From IMG/VR virus record IMGVR_UViG_3300025449_000050, positions 1 to 25,240 of that record: a DNA stretch of 25,240 nucleotides, one strand, 5' to 3'. Below, in pieces: positions 14,529 to 20,359 of this stretch. Under the pieces are notes generated by a model that was given only the letters and a program-made list of their open reading frames with translations, was not told where the DNA came from and did no database searches. Within the stretch, counting starts at the first letter, position 1, and each line of letters begins with the position of its first letter. The DNA comes from a virus. Position numbers and translations under genes: made by a program.

Positions 14529-16628
14529 CTATAGTTCTATTTCTCTCTTGATCGCAGCATCTGTATTTTCTGACAATTTTGACAGATCTCCGTGTTTTTG
14601 AAAGTTACATAATTTAGCCTTTGAAGATGTAACTTTGAAAATGGTAAATCTATGTGATTTTCCATTTAATCTTATGACTTTATTGGCTTCGACTTCACCA
14701 TGGCTTAACAAAGCTTTACGAATATATTGAGCTTTTGCTCTAACTTCATGGCCCCAACGTTCGCATAGTACCTCCAAATGCGATGGTGTAAATGCTGCTA
14801 TTCCATCAAGATTCTCAACTACCCAGTCGGCAAGTTCACTTGCAAAGGCTTCGATCGGACTCTTACTGGCTTGTATAGCAACTTGTTTGTACTTAGTTTC
14901 TGGTGCTGGTTTGGCAGGATCAAAGTTACTGATGTCTCGGTTGTAGTACCAATTTAGCACAATCCCAAAGCCATTTTGCTGTCTTGCCCATTGCATCAGC
15001 TTTACAACTTTAGGGTGTGTCTCGGCATTGGTTAAAGTTTCAGGCTTAAAGATGGCTTCACGTCTTGCATTGTCACCCATTCTTGTGATGTAAGGCTTAT
15101 TTGACGTAAAGATAAAGTTCATAAAATTCTCAATATTGTATTGAGCGCCATACTTGTTATTGATGGCAATTTCTTTGCCTGTGATCATGCTCTTTAACTG
15201 TGCTGAGTGATCCTCACGATCCGATGATGGCTCATTGATCACAATCAGAATCTTATTTTTAAAGATGCCATTGAAATTACCAAATAGCTCATCCGGTCCG
15301 ATAATGATGGCTGGACCGTTTTCACCGAGACCTAGCATTTCGGCTATAAATTCAGCAACGGCTGACTTACCAATACCCTCAACATTACTCACAAACTGTG
15401 GGGTTGTGTTATTTCTTTTGTGCGGAAACTGGACTATGTTAGCAACCCAGTCATGCCAATAATCAGCAAAAGACGGTTCATCTCTAAAAAAGTACTTACA
15501 AAATTCCAAATACTCAGTTGGATCGCCCTCAATCGGATCATGAAGCCAATTTCCTAAATAGTTATAACAGCCGTCTGGTGTGATCTTTAAACCTTGGTAT
15601 TGCGGAAAAACACCAACTTTCCTGATATCGCATCTTTTGCGCCACTTTTTATACTCTTCCATCAACACATATTCACGTGTCACTACTTTTGGCGGTTGAT
15701 TAGGTCTGGTCTGTACTTGTGTAGACTGCAAAAAGATATGCTGAGCACTATCTATCTTTGCCTTTTGGAAGCTCATGATATGGCCATCATCGATACGAAT
15801 CACATCGCCATTGTACAGCGCATACTTAGTGCTAAACTCATGAAGCCTAACATCCAAGCTGTCAACACCATTCATCACAACTGACGTACTGGCTACCACA
15901 TCGGACAAAGCCTTACCATCATTTAGATGATCATCAATTGCATACTTACTGCCTTTACCTGGGCCAAAGCGGCCGACGCGGCACAAATGCACTTCAGCAC
16001 CAAGTCCACGTAGCACAATGGCTAGCTTAGTCTCGGCCAAAGCTACCTGCTCATTTGGCTCACCATCATCCTTGGCACCATCATAGTCAAAAATGATATG
16101 CACTTTTCTATGTGTAACATTGAAATTAGTTTTCTTTTGCCATTGTATTTGCATCAAGTCTTTGTGCAATTGCAAGCCACGTTTATCGGTCCAACTAGTC
16201 ACTCCAGCCAAGCCAACACATGCATAGTTCGAGCCCTCGGCTTTAACAGCCTTTGTGATTGCCCAAGCTTTGAATTCACCCTCTGTGATGATGATTGGTA
16301 TATCAACATTTGAGATGACTTGCCGCCATTGTGTTGTTGGTGGAAAATAAATGTGACTGCCACTAGCCCTTGCTTGGCTGTATTTCATCTTAGTGCGTGG
16401 CACTAAAAGCCTGACACGTGTAAAACCGGTGTCATTGCCATCGATATCAAAGTACGGTATTTTGACCGCCCATTCATGAGTGTGCCCTAAAAGGGACTTG
16501 GTCTCATCCTTATCAAGAAAAGTTAAACCTAAAGTTTTAATGTCATTATCGTCGAATTTTCGTGCATTTAAGAAGTCATGATATAATTCTAATGGTTGTG
16601 TTGTATGAGACGAAAATCCCATTGACAT
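14529..16628 (-). CDS. Primase-helicase (Toprim-like DUF3854 plus SF3-type helicase, DUF5906-like)
   Basis: A 699-residue replication protein. The N-terminal half holds a Toprim-like domain with the acidic motif IIITEGEFKAWA (about 110-121) and the D-x-D motif HIIFDYDGAKDD (about 168-180). The C-terminal half is an AAA+/SF3-type helicase: Walker A VEGIGKSAVAEF (about 414-426), Walker B KILIVINEPSS (about 455-467) and sensor segment NFIFTSNKPYITRMGDNARR (about 504-523), including a candidate arginine finger. This two-part design is common in phages that lack a DnaB-type helicase. An AAAGGA site lies 7 bases before the ATG. Two further copies of the node repeat lie inside its 3' coding end. It is on the minus strand, opposite to the DNA polymerase. 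Confidence 0.88.
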   Translation of the reverse strand: MSMGFSSHTTQPLELYHDFLNARKFDDNDIKTLGLTFLDKDETKSLLGHTHEWAVKIPYFDIDGNDTGFTRVRLLVPRTKMKYSQARASGSHIYFPPTTQWRQVISNVDIPIIITEGEFKAWAITKAVKAEGSNYACVGLAGVTSWTDKRGLQLHKDLMQIQWQKKTNFNVTHRKVHIIFDYDGAKDDGEPNEQVALAETKLAIVLRGLGAEVHLCRVGRFGPGKGSKYAIDDHLNDGKALSDVVASTSVVMNGVDSLDVRLHEFSTKYALYNGDVIRIDDGHIMSFQKAKIDSAQHIFLQSTQVQTRPNQPPKVVTREYVLMEEYKKWRKRCDIRKVGVFPQYQGLKITPDGCYNYLGNWLHDPIEGDPTEYLEFCKYFFRDEPSFADYWHDWVANIVQFPHKRNNTTPQFVSNVEGIGKSAVAEFIAEMLGLGENGPAIIIGPDELFGNFNGIFKNKILIVINEPSSDREDHSAQLKSMITGKEIAINNKYGAQYNIENFMNFIFTSNKPYITRMGDNARREAIFKPETLTNAETHPKVVKLMQWARQQNGFGIVLNWYYNRDISNFDPAKPAPETKYKQVAIQASKSPIEAFASELADWVVENLDGIAAFTPSHLEVLCERWGHEVRAKAQYIRKALLSHGEVEANKVIRLNGKSHRFTIFKVTSSKAKLCNFQKHGDLSKLSENTDAAIKREIEL
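14601..14636. repeat. Two further iteron copies inside the primase-helicase 3' end
   Basis: AAAGTTACAT (14601-14610) and its inverted partner AGATGTAACTTT (14625-14636) lie 14 bases apart within coding sequence. They reproduce the repeat of the adjacent node, bringing the local total to seven copies. They encode part of the FKVTSSKAKLCNF stretch of the protein. Confidence 0.6.
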
Positions 16629-16653
16629 GATCGTTTCCTTTGCAGTTGTCTTT

Positions 16654-16686
16654 AAAGGCCCTAGTTGTGAGCTAGGGCCTTTTTTT
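16654..16686 (+). terminator. Strong hairpin with a U-tract on the plus strand, between two minus-strand genes
   Basis: AAAGGCCCTAG (16654-16664) pairs perfectly with CTAGGGCCTTT (16672-16682) around a 7-base loop. On the plus strand it runs into seven T (16680-16686), a textbook terminator. On the minus strand the stem is followed only by TTTAAAG. Both flanking genes are on the minus strand, so the stronger direction stops antisense transcripts, while minus-strand readthrough into the primase gene may be only attenuated. Confidence 0.75.
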
Positions 16687-16695
16687 CTATTATAT

Positions 16696-17676
16696 TTAGA
16701 CGGTGATCAAAGATTCAGCCAATGTGATGGCTTTTTCCTTAGTGCTAATTCCGTCCCCAAATAAAGCTCTGTCCATCCTAACATCGGCTGTACGGCCGCG
16801 GTGGTGGTCAATGTACTCGGTAACAGAGTTAATCAAGCCCCATACAGTATTCTTGGCAGATTTTAGCTCACTGCCTCGGCCTTGCCCACTATATAGTGCC
16901 ATTAACTTTTCGCTGATCTTTTTGCTAACTACTACATCACCATCTGTGGTTTCATAGGTTGACATAGTATCGCAAAACTGTTGTGCCTGTGCTTGTGTCA
17001 CATGCGTGTCGCTCCAATGGCTGACACGTGATAGGAATGATGACCATGAAGTGCCGGCCAAACCAAGTTGTGCCTTAACTTGCTCATCATCAAACACTGA
17101 TCTATGACTAACACGAACTACGTTCTTAGCTTTACCTGATTCAGCTTCATTCATTGCAAAACCAAGTGTGTTATTGCAAACTACGCGAACTGATGTGAAC
17201 ATAGCTGTTGTTGCCATTGAGCCATCACAAGCTGTACCTAGCAATAAATAGCCTTTGATTGTATCATCCATGATCTTAGCTTCTTTACCCATGCTAGCCA
17301 AAGCCCAGTATTTACGACCACCGCGTAAGACACCGGCTGTTTCTAGCTCAAAGCCTGCCTTGGCAGTTAAATCCCTATAAAACTCCAACACCTCTTTAGG
17401 TTGGACCACTTTATAACCATTGGACACAATTGCAAGTGAATCACCACTATCAGAGCGAACTAAAACTTTTTTGCCTGAAACACGGTAAATGTTTGAATCG
17501 GCTTTTGTACGATAAAGTGCAGGCACTTCATCAATTTGGAAATCCATGCCAGCGGCTGTTTGCCATTGCTCAATGGTCTGACCGGCCTGCATTTGCTGAC
17601 CTAGTTTGTGCCATGGTGTGTCGCCTTTATAGGCAATTGCTGAAAAACCCTTTGTGTTGTCGATTTCGTGAGCCAT
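16696..17676 (-). CDS. DUF932 phage/plasmid-like protein
   Basis: A 326-residue protein of the DUF932 family (phage/plasmid-like protein, TIGR03299 type). It starts MAHEIDNTKGFSAIAYKGDTP and contains TPWHKLGQQM, then a long mixed alpha/beta core with VRVVCNNTLGFAM (about 163-175), a Cys-Asn-Asn-Thr-Leu pattern characteristic of the family. The C-terminus ends in a helix. The biochemical role is unknown; family members are frequent in phages and plasmids, often beside replication genes. It is the first gene of the minus arm, transcribed from the divergent control region with a leader of about 57 bases and an AAAGGA ribosome site. The hairpin at 16654 separates it from the primase-helicase gene. 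Confidence 0.85.
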   Translation of the reverse strand: MAHEIDNTKGFSAIAYKGDTPWHKLGQQMQAGQTIEQWQTAAGMDFQIDEVPALYRTKADSNIYRVSGKKVLVRSDSGDSLAIVSNGYKVVQPKEVLEFYRDLTAKAGFELETAGVLRGGRKYWALASMGKEAKIMDDTIKGYLLLGTACDGSMATTAMFTSVRVVCNNTLGFAMNEAESGKAKNVVRVSHRSVFDDEQVKAQLGLAGTSWSSFLSRVSHWSDTHVTQAQAQQFCDTMSTYETTDGDVVVSKKISEKLMALYSGQGRGSELKSAKNTVWGLINSVTEYIDHHRGRTADVRMDRALFGDGISTKEKAITLAESLITV

Positions 17677-17739
17677 GATGTTAATCCTTTTATATTCAGA
17701 AAGTTAAGAAATTTAAGTTTGTGTGTTTCCACATGTCAC

Positions 17740-17786
17740 ATTATACTAGGATTTTTAAAAGTAAACATCTTTTTTAAAAATATTTT
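17740..17786 (-). promoter_or_regulatory. Minus-arm promoter, near-copy of the one at 19757
   Basis: On the minus strand an AAAATATTTT block and A-tract (17786-17768), a TGTTTACTTTT box (from 17767) and AGTATAAT (-10 TATAAT at 17745-17740) are arranged with 16 bases between TGTTTA and TATAAT. The A/T block fits an UP element. It drives the DUF932 gene, with a start point near 17733. Its identity in the three boxes to the plus-arm promoter at 19757-19804 supports a real, repeated control element. Confidence 0.75.
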
Positions 17787-17806
17787 CAAATTTATTTATA
17801 AAATTA

Positions 17807-17836
17807 TGTACTCAAATTAAAAATATAGTGTACAAT
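17807..17836 (+). promoter_or_regulatory. Candidate plus-arm promoter (weak)
   Basis: TACAAT (17831-17836) with TGTACT 18 bases upstream (17807-17812) could drive the first plus-strand operon. It is a poorer match than the other two promoters. The transcript would carry a leader of about 100 bases to the gene at 17945, or could be nearly leaderless for an in-frame ATG at 17843. Confidence 0.4.
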
Positions 17837-17944
17837 GCAATCATGCTAACAAAAGCATCCTTATTTTTAAATGGTTTGAAAATAAAGGTATTACATTTAA
17901 ACAATTGTGAAAACACAAGTAAACAAGCAAAGGAAAACATCAAG

Positions 17945-18313
17945 ATGTCATATCTTACACACAATGAAATAAGCGTAAATAGAAATGGTACTAGTCTAAA
18001 AGGCTATATTGAGTGTGACTACTATTTATTAGTGACCTTATTTGGTCAGCCTTTTAATGGTGACACCACTAAATCAGATGCTGAGTGGCTAGTTAAATTT
18101 GATGATGGTGTGGTAGCATCCATTTATAACTACAAAGACGGTTATAACTATTGCGGTCATGCCGGTACACCAACCGAAAAAATTAAAACTTGGCATGTAG
18201 GTGGCTTTAGTGATACTGCCGTCTATCATGTACAGCATGCAATTGATGAATACGTTCTGGATTGCTTAGAAAGCACATACAACAGCAATCATTCTATGTT
18301 TGAGGAGGCATAA
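17945..18313 (+). CDS. Conserved phage protein, function unknown
   Basis: A 122-residue protein from the ATG at 17945, chosen because AAAGGAAAA lies about 8 bases upstream and because related phage proteins begin near this point. Earlier in-frame starts (ATG 17843, GTG 17828) would add a basic, unconserved extension. The recognisable core is a K-S-D-A-E-W-L-V-K-F-D-D-G-x-V-A-S-I-Y-N-Y pattern (about 42-62), then W-H-V-G-G, a mixed beta/alpha fold common in small early phage proteins. It is the first gene of the plus arm. Its last bases (GAGGAGG) form the ribosome site of the next gene. No enzymatic motif is seen. Confidence 0.8.
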   Translation: MSYLTHNEISVNRNGTSLKGYIECDYYLLVTLFGQPFNGDTTKSDAEWLVKFDDGVVASIYNYKDGYNYCGHAGTPTEKIKTWHVGGFSDTAVYHVQHAIDEYVLDCLESTYNSNHSMFEEA

Positions 18314-18399
18314 TGAAACAAACAATCTTAGATCTGACTTTGGCCTTTGTCATCGGAGTCTCTTTGGCTCTATGTTTAGTAGCATGGTGGAGCGCATAA
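18313..18399 (+). CDS. 28-residue single-pass membrane micropeptide
   Basis: The ATG at 18313 overlaps the previous stop (TAATG) and has a near-perfect AGGAGG ribosome site 4 bases upstream. The product is 28 residues, MKQTILDLTLA at the N-terminus and a hydrophobic stretch through residue 26, enough for one membrane helix. Its stop overlaps the next ATG in the same TAATG arrangement. The ribosome site and coupling are the case for translation. The function is unknown; membrane anchoring or a small regulator are possible. Confidence 0.65.
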   Translation: MKQTILDLTLAFVIGVSLALCLVAWWSA

Positions 18400-18686
18400 T
18401 GACCCCTTTATATTGGCACAAAAAACGAACCGCTGTTGACATGCCGCCAACAGCCGAGCTTTTAATGAACATCATAGTTAAGTATGACACAACTGAATTT
18501 TCAGTAATGGAATTGCTAAGCTATGCCGAAAACTTGAAGGTTGCATCATCTGCCACACTTCATAGATCCTATGATTGGTTAATCAAAAATAAATTCATTA
18601 AAGCCTATCATCATGAAGGCAACCAACGAACTAAGTTTGTAATGCCATCAGAAAAAGCTAAAAGATATTTTGAGGTGACTAAATGA
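18399..18686 (+). CDS. Small winged-helix DNA-binding protein (MarR-like)
   Basis: A 95-residue protein from the ATG at 18399, preceded by GGTGGAG and coupled by TAATG to the micropeptide. After a short basic start it has helix TAELLMNIIVKYD, a helix-turn-helix with recognition helix around SSATLHRSYDWLIKN (about 52-66), and a wing around AYHHEGNQRTKFVMPSEKA (about 71-89). This matches the order of MarR/winged-helix transcription factors, trimmed of the dimerisation helices. It is an early gene and a candidate regulator of phage or host promoters. Its target is unknown; the control region just upstream would be an obvious one. Confidence 0.7.
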   Translation: MTPLYWHKKRTAVDMPPTAELLMNIIVKYDTTEFSVMELLSYAENLKVASSATLHRSYDWLIKNKFIKAYHHEGNQRTKFVMPSEKAKRYFEVTK

Positions 18687-18850
18687 AAACAATTCAAGAA
18701 ATTAAAGATGAGCTGAATGAGCTATATGGTGCAACCATGGCATTATCACATGCCTTATCAACTATTCATGATCAGCAAATGGAAAAAACAAAGCAAATGT
18801 TCGCATTAAACCAACTGTTAAGAGAAATGCAGGAGAAAAGAGATGATTAA
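18683..18850 (+). CDS. Small helical protein, function unknown
   Basis: A 55-residue, Gln/Lys/Glu-rich protein. Its ATG overlaps the previous stop (ATGA) and GAGGTG lies just upstream. Leu/Met spacing suggests a coiled coil (IQEIKDELNELYG and later MFALNQLLREMQEK). No family is recognised. Coupled start, ribosome site and coding bias in a gap-free position support it as a gene. Confidence 0.6.
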   Translation: MKTIQEIKDELNELYGATMALSHALSTIHDQQMEKTKQMFALNQLLREMQEKRDD

Positions 18851-19010
18851 TGGCTACTATTATGATGAGGAAGAGGCTTATCAATTGCGGATGCAAGAAC
18901 AAGCATATAAGCAATATCAAAGACTTTTATGGGCACATCCTGATTGTAGGGATCCCGATCATCCTGGGTGCGAAGACTGTGAAGAGGACTGGATTGAAAA
19001 TGACGAATAA
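18843..19010 (+). CDS. Small acidic Cys/His protein, possible zinc site
   Basis: A 55-residue protein starting MINGYYYDEEEAY, with AGGAG about 9 bases before the ATG. The C-terminal half carries the cluster H-P-D-C-R-D-P-D-H-P-G-C-E-D-C (residues 32-46), giving three cysteines and two histidines that could bind one zinc. Similar HPDCxDPDHPGC tails occur in small phage proteins of unknown role. It overlaps the previous gene by 8 bases and the next by 11. I prefer this frame over the alternative N-terminal extension of the next gene because it has the better ribosome site and a meaningful Cys/His pattern. Confidence 0.65.
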   Translation: MINGYYYDEEEAYQLRMQEQAYKQYQRLLWAHPDCRDPDHPGCEDCEEDWIENDE

Positions 19011-19236
19011 ACTTAAAACACCCCCACTTGATTTTGTCTGGACACCGGCAGGCACTGATATTACCGAGCGTTGGCGTACGCATCATGGTTGGATCCCGCC
19101 ATCCGAGCTGCCTGAGTATCAGCGTAAATGGACGATCTATCAAGAACTGCCACTTCGAAAACTAACCGACGAAGCCAAGAAAGAGATTGAGCAATTGCTA
19201 ACGGTCAACAAAGTAAAACGTTGGAAGGTTAAATGA
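19000..19236 (+). CDS. Conserved small phage protein, function unknown
   Basis: A 78-residue protein from the ATG at 19000. It contains PPLDFVWTPAGTDITERWR followed by HGWIPPSE and a basic C-terminus (VKRWKVK). This Trp/Pro-rich pattern recurs in small proteins of environmental phages near replication genes. An upstream in-frame start (18850) would cover the Cys/His gene in another frame and is unlikely. The stop overlaps the next ATG (ATGA). No catalytic or membrane feature is visible. Confidence 0.75.
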   Translation: MTNKLKTPPLDFVWTPAGTDITERWRTHHGWIPPSELPEYQRKWTIYQELPLRKLTDEAKKEIEQLLTVNKVKRWKVK

Positions 19237-19415
19237 AATGTCCAAAATGTGGTACATGGTCTATTGTGCTAAGTACAAGATCCACACAAAAGAACACATG
19301 TACACGAAGACGTGAATGTGCCAACATGCACCGATTTACAACAACTGAACTTCTTAAACTCGATTTGAAAGAAAACTATGTACCAAAAAGTCAAACAATT
19401 CCGCCAAAAGCTTAA
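19233..19415 (+). CDS. NrdR-like zinc-ribbon protein without ATP-cone
   Basis: A 60-residue protein that resembles only the N-terminal zinc ribbon of the ribonucleotide-reductase repressor NrdR: MKCPKCG, then a basic R-R-R-E-C segment and H-R-F-T-T-T-E-L. Cysteines are C3, C6, C23 and C29, with H33 where NrdR has its fourth cysteine. The ATP-cone that senses nucleotides in NrdR is absent. Phage Ogr/Delta-type zinc proteins are another possible relation. It is coupled to the previous gene and overlaps the MazG-like gene by 38 bases. It is a candidate small DNA-binding regulator of nucleotide or phage genes; this role is inference. Confidence 0.7.
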   Translation: MKCPKCGTWSIVLSTRSTQKNTCTRRRECANMHRFTTTELLKLDLKENYVPKSQTIPPKA

Positions 19416-19758
19416 CCTTCCTGTTTCAGATAGACCGCAATTGCTAAGATCGGCTGAAATCAGCTTTTATGCACGGTTCATCATGGAGGAACTAAGCGAA
19501 CTAATGCGAGCACATGAAAAGAACAACTTGGTGGATGCAGCTGATGCAATCACTGATCTAATCTATGTGGCCATGGGTTGTGCCCATCATATGGGTATGC
19601 CATTGGAAGACATCTTTGATATTGTACACAATGCCAATATGCAAAAGAAACCTGGGCAAACTAACCGAGGCGTGCAAACAGATGCACTAAAACCTGAAGG
19701 TTGGGTACCACCTGAAAGAGAAATTGAACAAGTACTTGATGCACTAAAAATAATTTAA
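19378..19758 (+). CDS. MazG-like all-alpha NTP pyrophosphatase
   Basis: A 126-residue protein of the all-alpha NTP-PPase superfamily, predicted to hydrolyse nucleoside triphosphates to monophosphates and pyrophosphate. The metal-binding motifs are present: EELSEL (E37, E38, E41) on one helix and DAADAITDLIYVAMG (D53, D56, D60) on the next. The length fits the single-domain phage versions. Phage MazG-like enzymes are thought to clean nucleotide pools or alter (p)ppGpp signalling; which applies here is not visible. It is the last gene before the second promoter and overlaps the zinc-ribbon gene. Confidence 0.85.
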   Translation: MYQKVKQFRQKLNLPVSDRPQLLRSAEISFYARFIMEELSELMRAHEKNNLVDAADAITDLIYVAMGCAHHMGMPLEDIFDIVHNANMQKKPGQTNRGVQTDALKPEGWVPPEREIEQVLDALKII

Positions 19759-19804
19759 AAATATTTTAAAAATAGTGTTTACTTTTCAAAAAGTACAGTA
19801 TAAT
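19757..19804 (+). promoter_or_regulatory. Plus-arm promoter, near-copy of the one at 17740
   Basis: An AAAATATTTT block with A-tracts, TGTTTACTTTT (from 19776) and AGTATAAT (-10 TATAAT at 19799-19804) are arranged with 17 bases between TGTTTA and TATAAT. The start point should be near 19811. It drives the replication genes from 19859 on. The -35 region is far from TTGACA, but the same box recurs in the minus-arm promoter. Confidence 0.78.
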
Positions 19805-19808
19805 CCAA

Positions 19809-19828
19809 TTGTTTACTTCGGTAAATAA
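19809..19828 (+). promoter_or_regulatory. 5' leader hairpin with a C(UUCG)G tetraloop
   Basis: Bases 19809-19816 pair with 19821-19828 (8 bp, one G-U) around a TTCG loop closed by C-G, the very stable UUCG tetraloop. It sits at the predicted transcript start, about 30 bases before the gene at 19859. It lacks a T-tract, so a 5' end stabiliser fits better than a terminator. Confidence 0.6.
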
Positions 19829-19858
19829 CTAAACTTCTTAACTTCTAAAAGGCTTAAT

Positions 19859-20359
19859 ATGAACATCTTTTTTCTACATCATGTACCACAAATTGCGGCT
19901 TTGTATCATTGTGACAAGCATGTGGTAAAAATGGCAGTTGAAACGGCACAACTGTTAGCAACAGCACATCATCACTATGGCAATGGCGATAATGTGACAT
20001 ACAAACCAACACACAAAAATCATCCATCAGCAATATGGGCACGTGAATCAAGATTGCACTATGATTATTTAGTGGATCTTGGTATTGCCTTATGCAAAGA
20101 ATATCGTCGTAGATATGACAACACTCATGCTTGCCACCAATTGTTTGTTGGTGAGTTAATGTATTGCCCTCCTGAAATGAACAAACTGCCTTTGCTATGG
20201 CAAGACCCACCACAATGCATGCCTGATGAGTGCAAACGTGATAGTTCACTTGAAGGTTATCGTGAGTATTACCGCCATAAGCATACTATCATGGACATGG
20301 TTTGGTATAAAAATGATGGCTCATATACACCACCTTTTATGGAGTTAGAACATGCTTAA
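19859..20359 (+). CDS. Conserved phage protein with CDKHVVKM motif, function unknown
   Basis: A 166-residue protein with AAAAGG 7 bases before the ATG. It has the conserved blocks CDKHVVKMAVETAQLLATAH (about 18-37), THKNHPSAIWARES (about 51-64) and, near the C-terminus, Q-C-M-P-D-E-C-K. It is unusually rich in His, Tyr and Cys. I know this pattern from many phage genomes, where it is usually left hypothetical, often beside deoxynucleotide genes. The invariant Cys-Asp-Lys-His, Lys and His-Pro residues suggest an enzyme, possibly acting on nucleotides or DNA. I cannot assign an activity. It is the first gene after the strong promoter and overlaps the dCMP deaminase start by 8 bases. Confidence 0.8.
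   Translation: MNIFFLHHVPQIAALYHCDKHVVKMAVETAQLLATAHHHYGNGDNVTYKPTHKNHPSAIWARESRLHYDYLVDLGIALCKEYRRRYDNTHACHQLFVGELMYCPPEMNKLPLLWQDPPQCMPDECKRDSSLEGYREYYRHKHTIMDMVWYKNDGSYTPPFMELEHA

Larger units (their letters stand above)
14310..14548. repeat. Imperfect inverted repeat with iterons flanking an AT-rich core: candidate origin or operator node
   Basis: This covers most of the non-coding gap between the primase-helicase and TerS. The element AAAGTTACATCT occurs at 14351-14360 (short form) and 14361-14372. It occurs in the opposite orientation at 14490-14500, 14501-14511 and 14512-14523. The outer parts of the two arms also match: GAGAGAAACTTTAGTATTA on the left (14310-14328) and, in reverse complement of 14524-14548, GAGAGAAA then AACTATAGTATTA. 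The 14373-14465 core is nearly pure A/T apart from one hairpin. Iterons plus an AT-rich core next to a primase-helicase gene is a classic layout for a replication origin. An operator for a late-gene switch is the alternative. Confidence 0.65.

Noticed and set aside
14524-14536. TAATACTATAG, reminiscent of a T7-type phage promoter
   Set aside because: The match is short and lacks the CGACTCAC middle; no single-subunit RNA polymerase gene is in the window. It is better explained as an arm of the inverted repeat.
17828-17944. N-terminal extension of the gene at 17945 (GTG 17828 or ATG 17843)
   Set aside because: The extension is not family-like, and the ATG at 17945 has a good AAAGGAAAA site. 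A leaderless start at 17843 remains a minor possibility.
18850-18999. Longer version of the gene at 19000 starting at 18850
   Set aside because: The overlapping frame from 18843 has a better ribosome site and a Cys/His motif, and the conserved part of the other protein begins at MTNKLKTPP.
19854-20249. 131-codon minus-strand frame opposite the CDKHVVKM gene
   Set aside because: It is a Cys/His-rich mirror of the real gene, against local gene direction, with no promoter or ribosome site.
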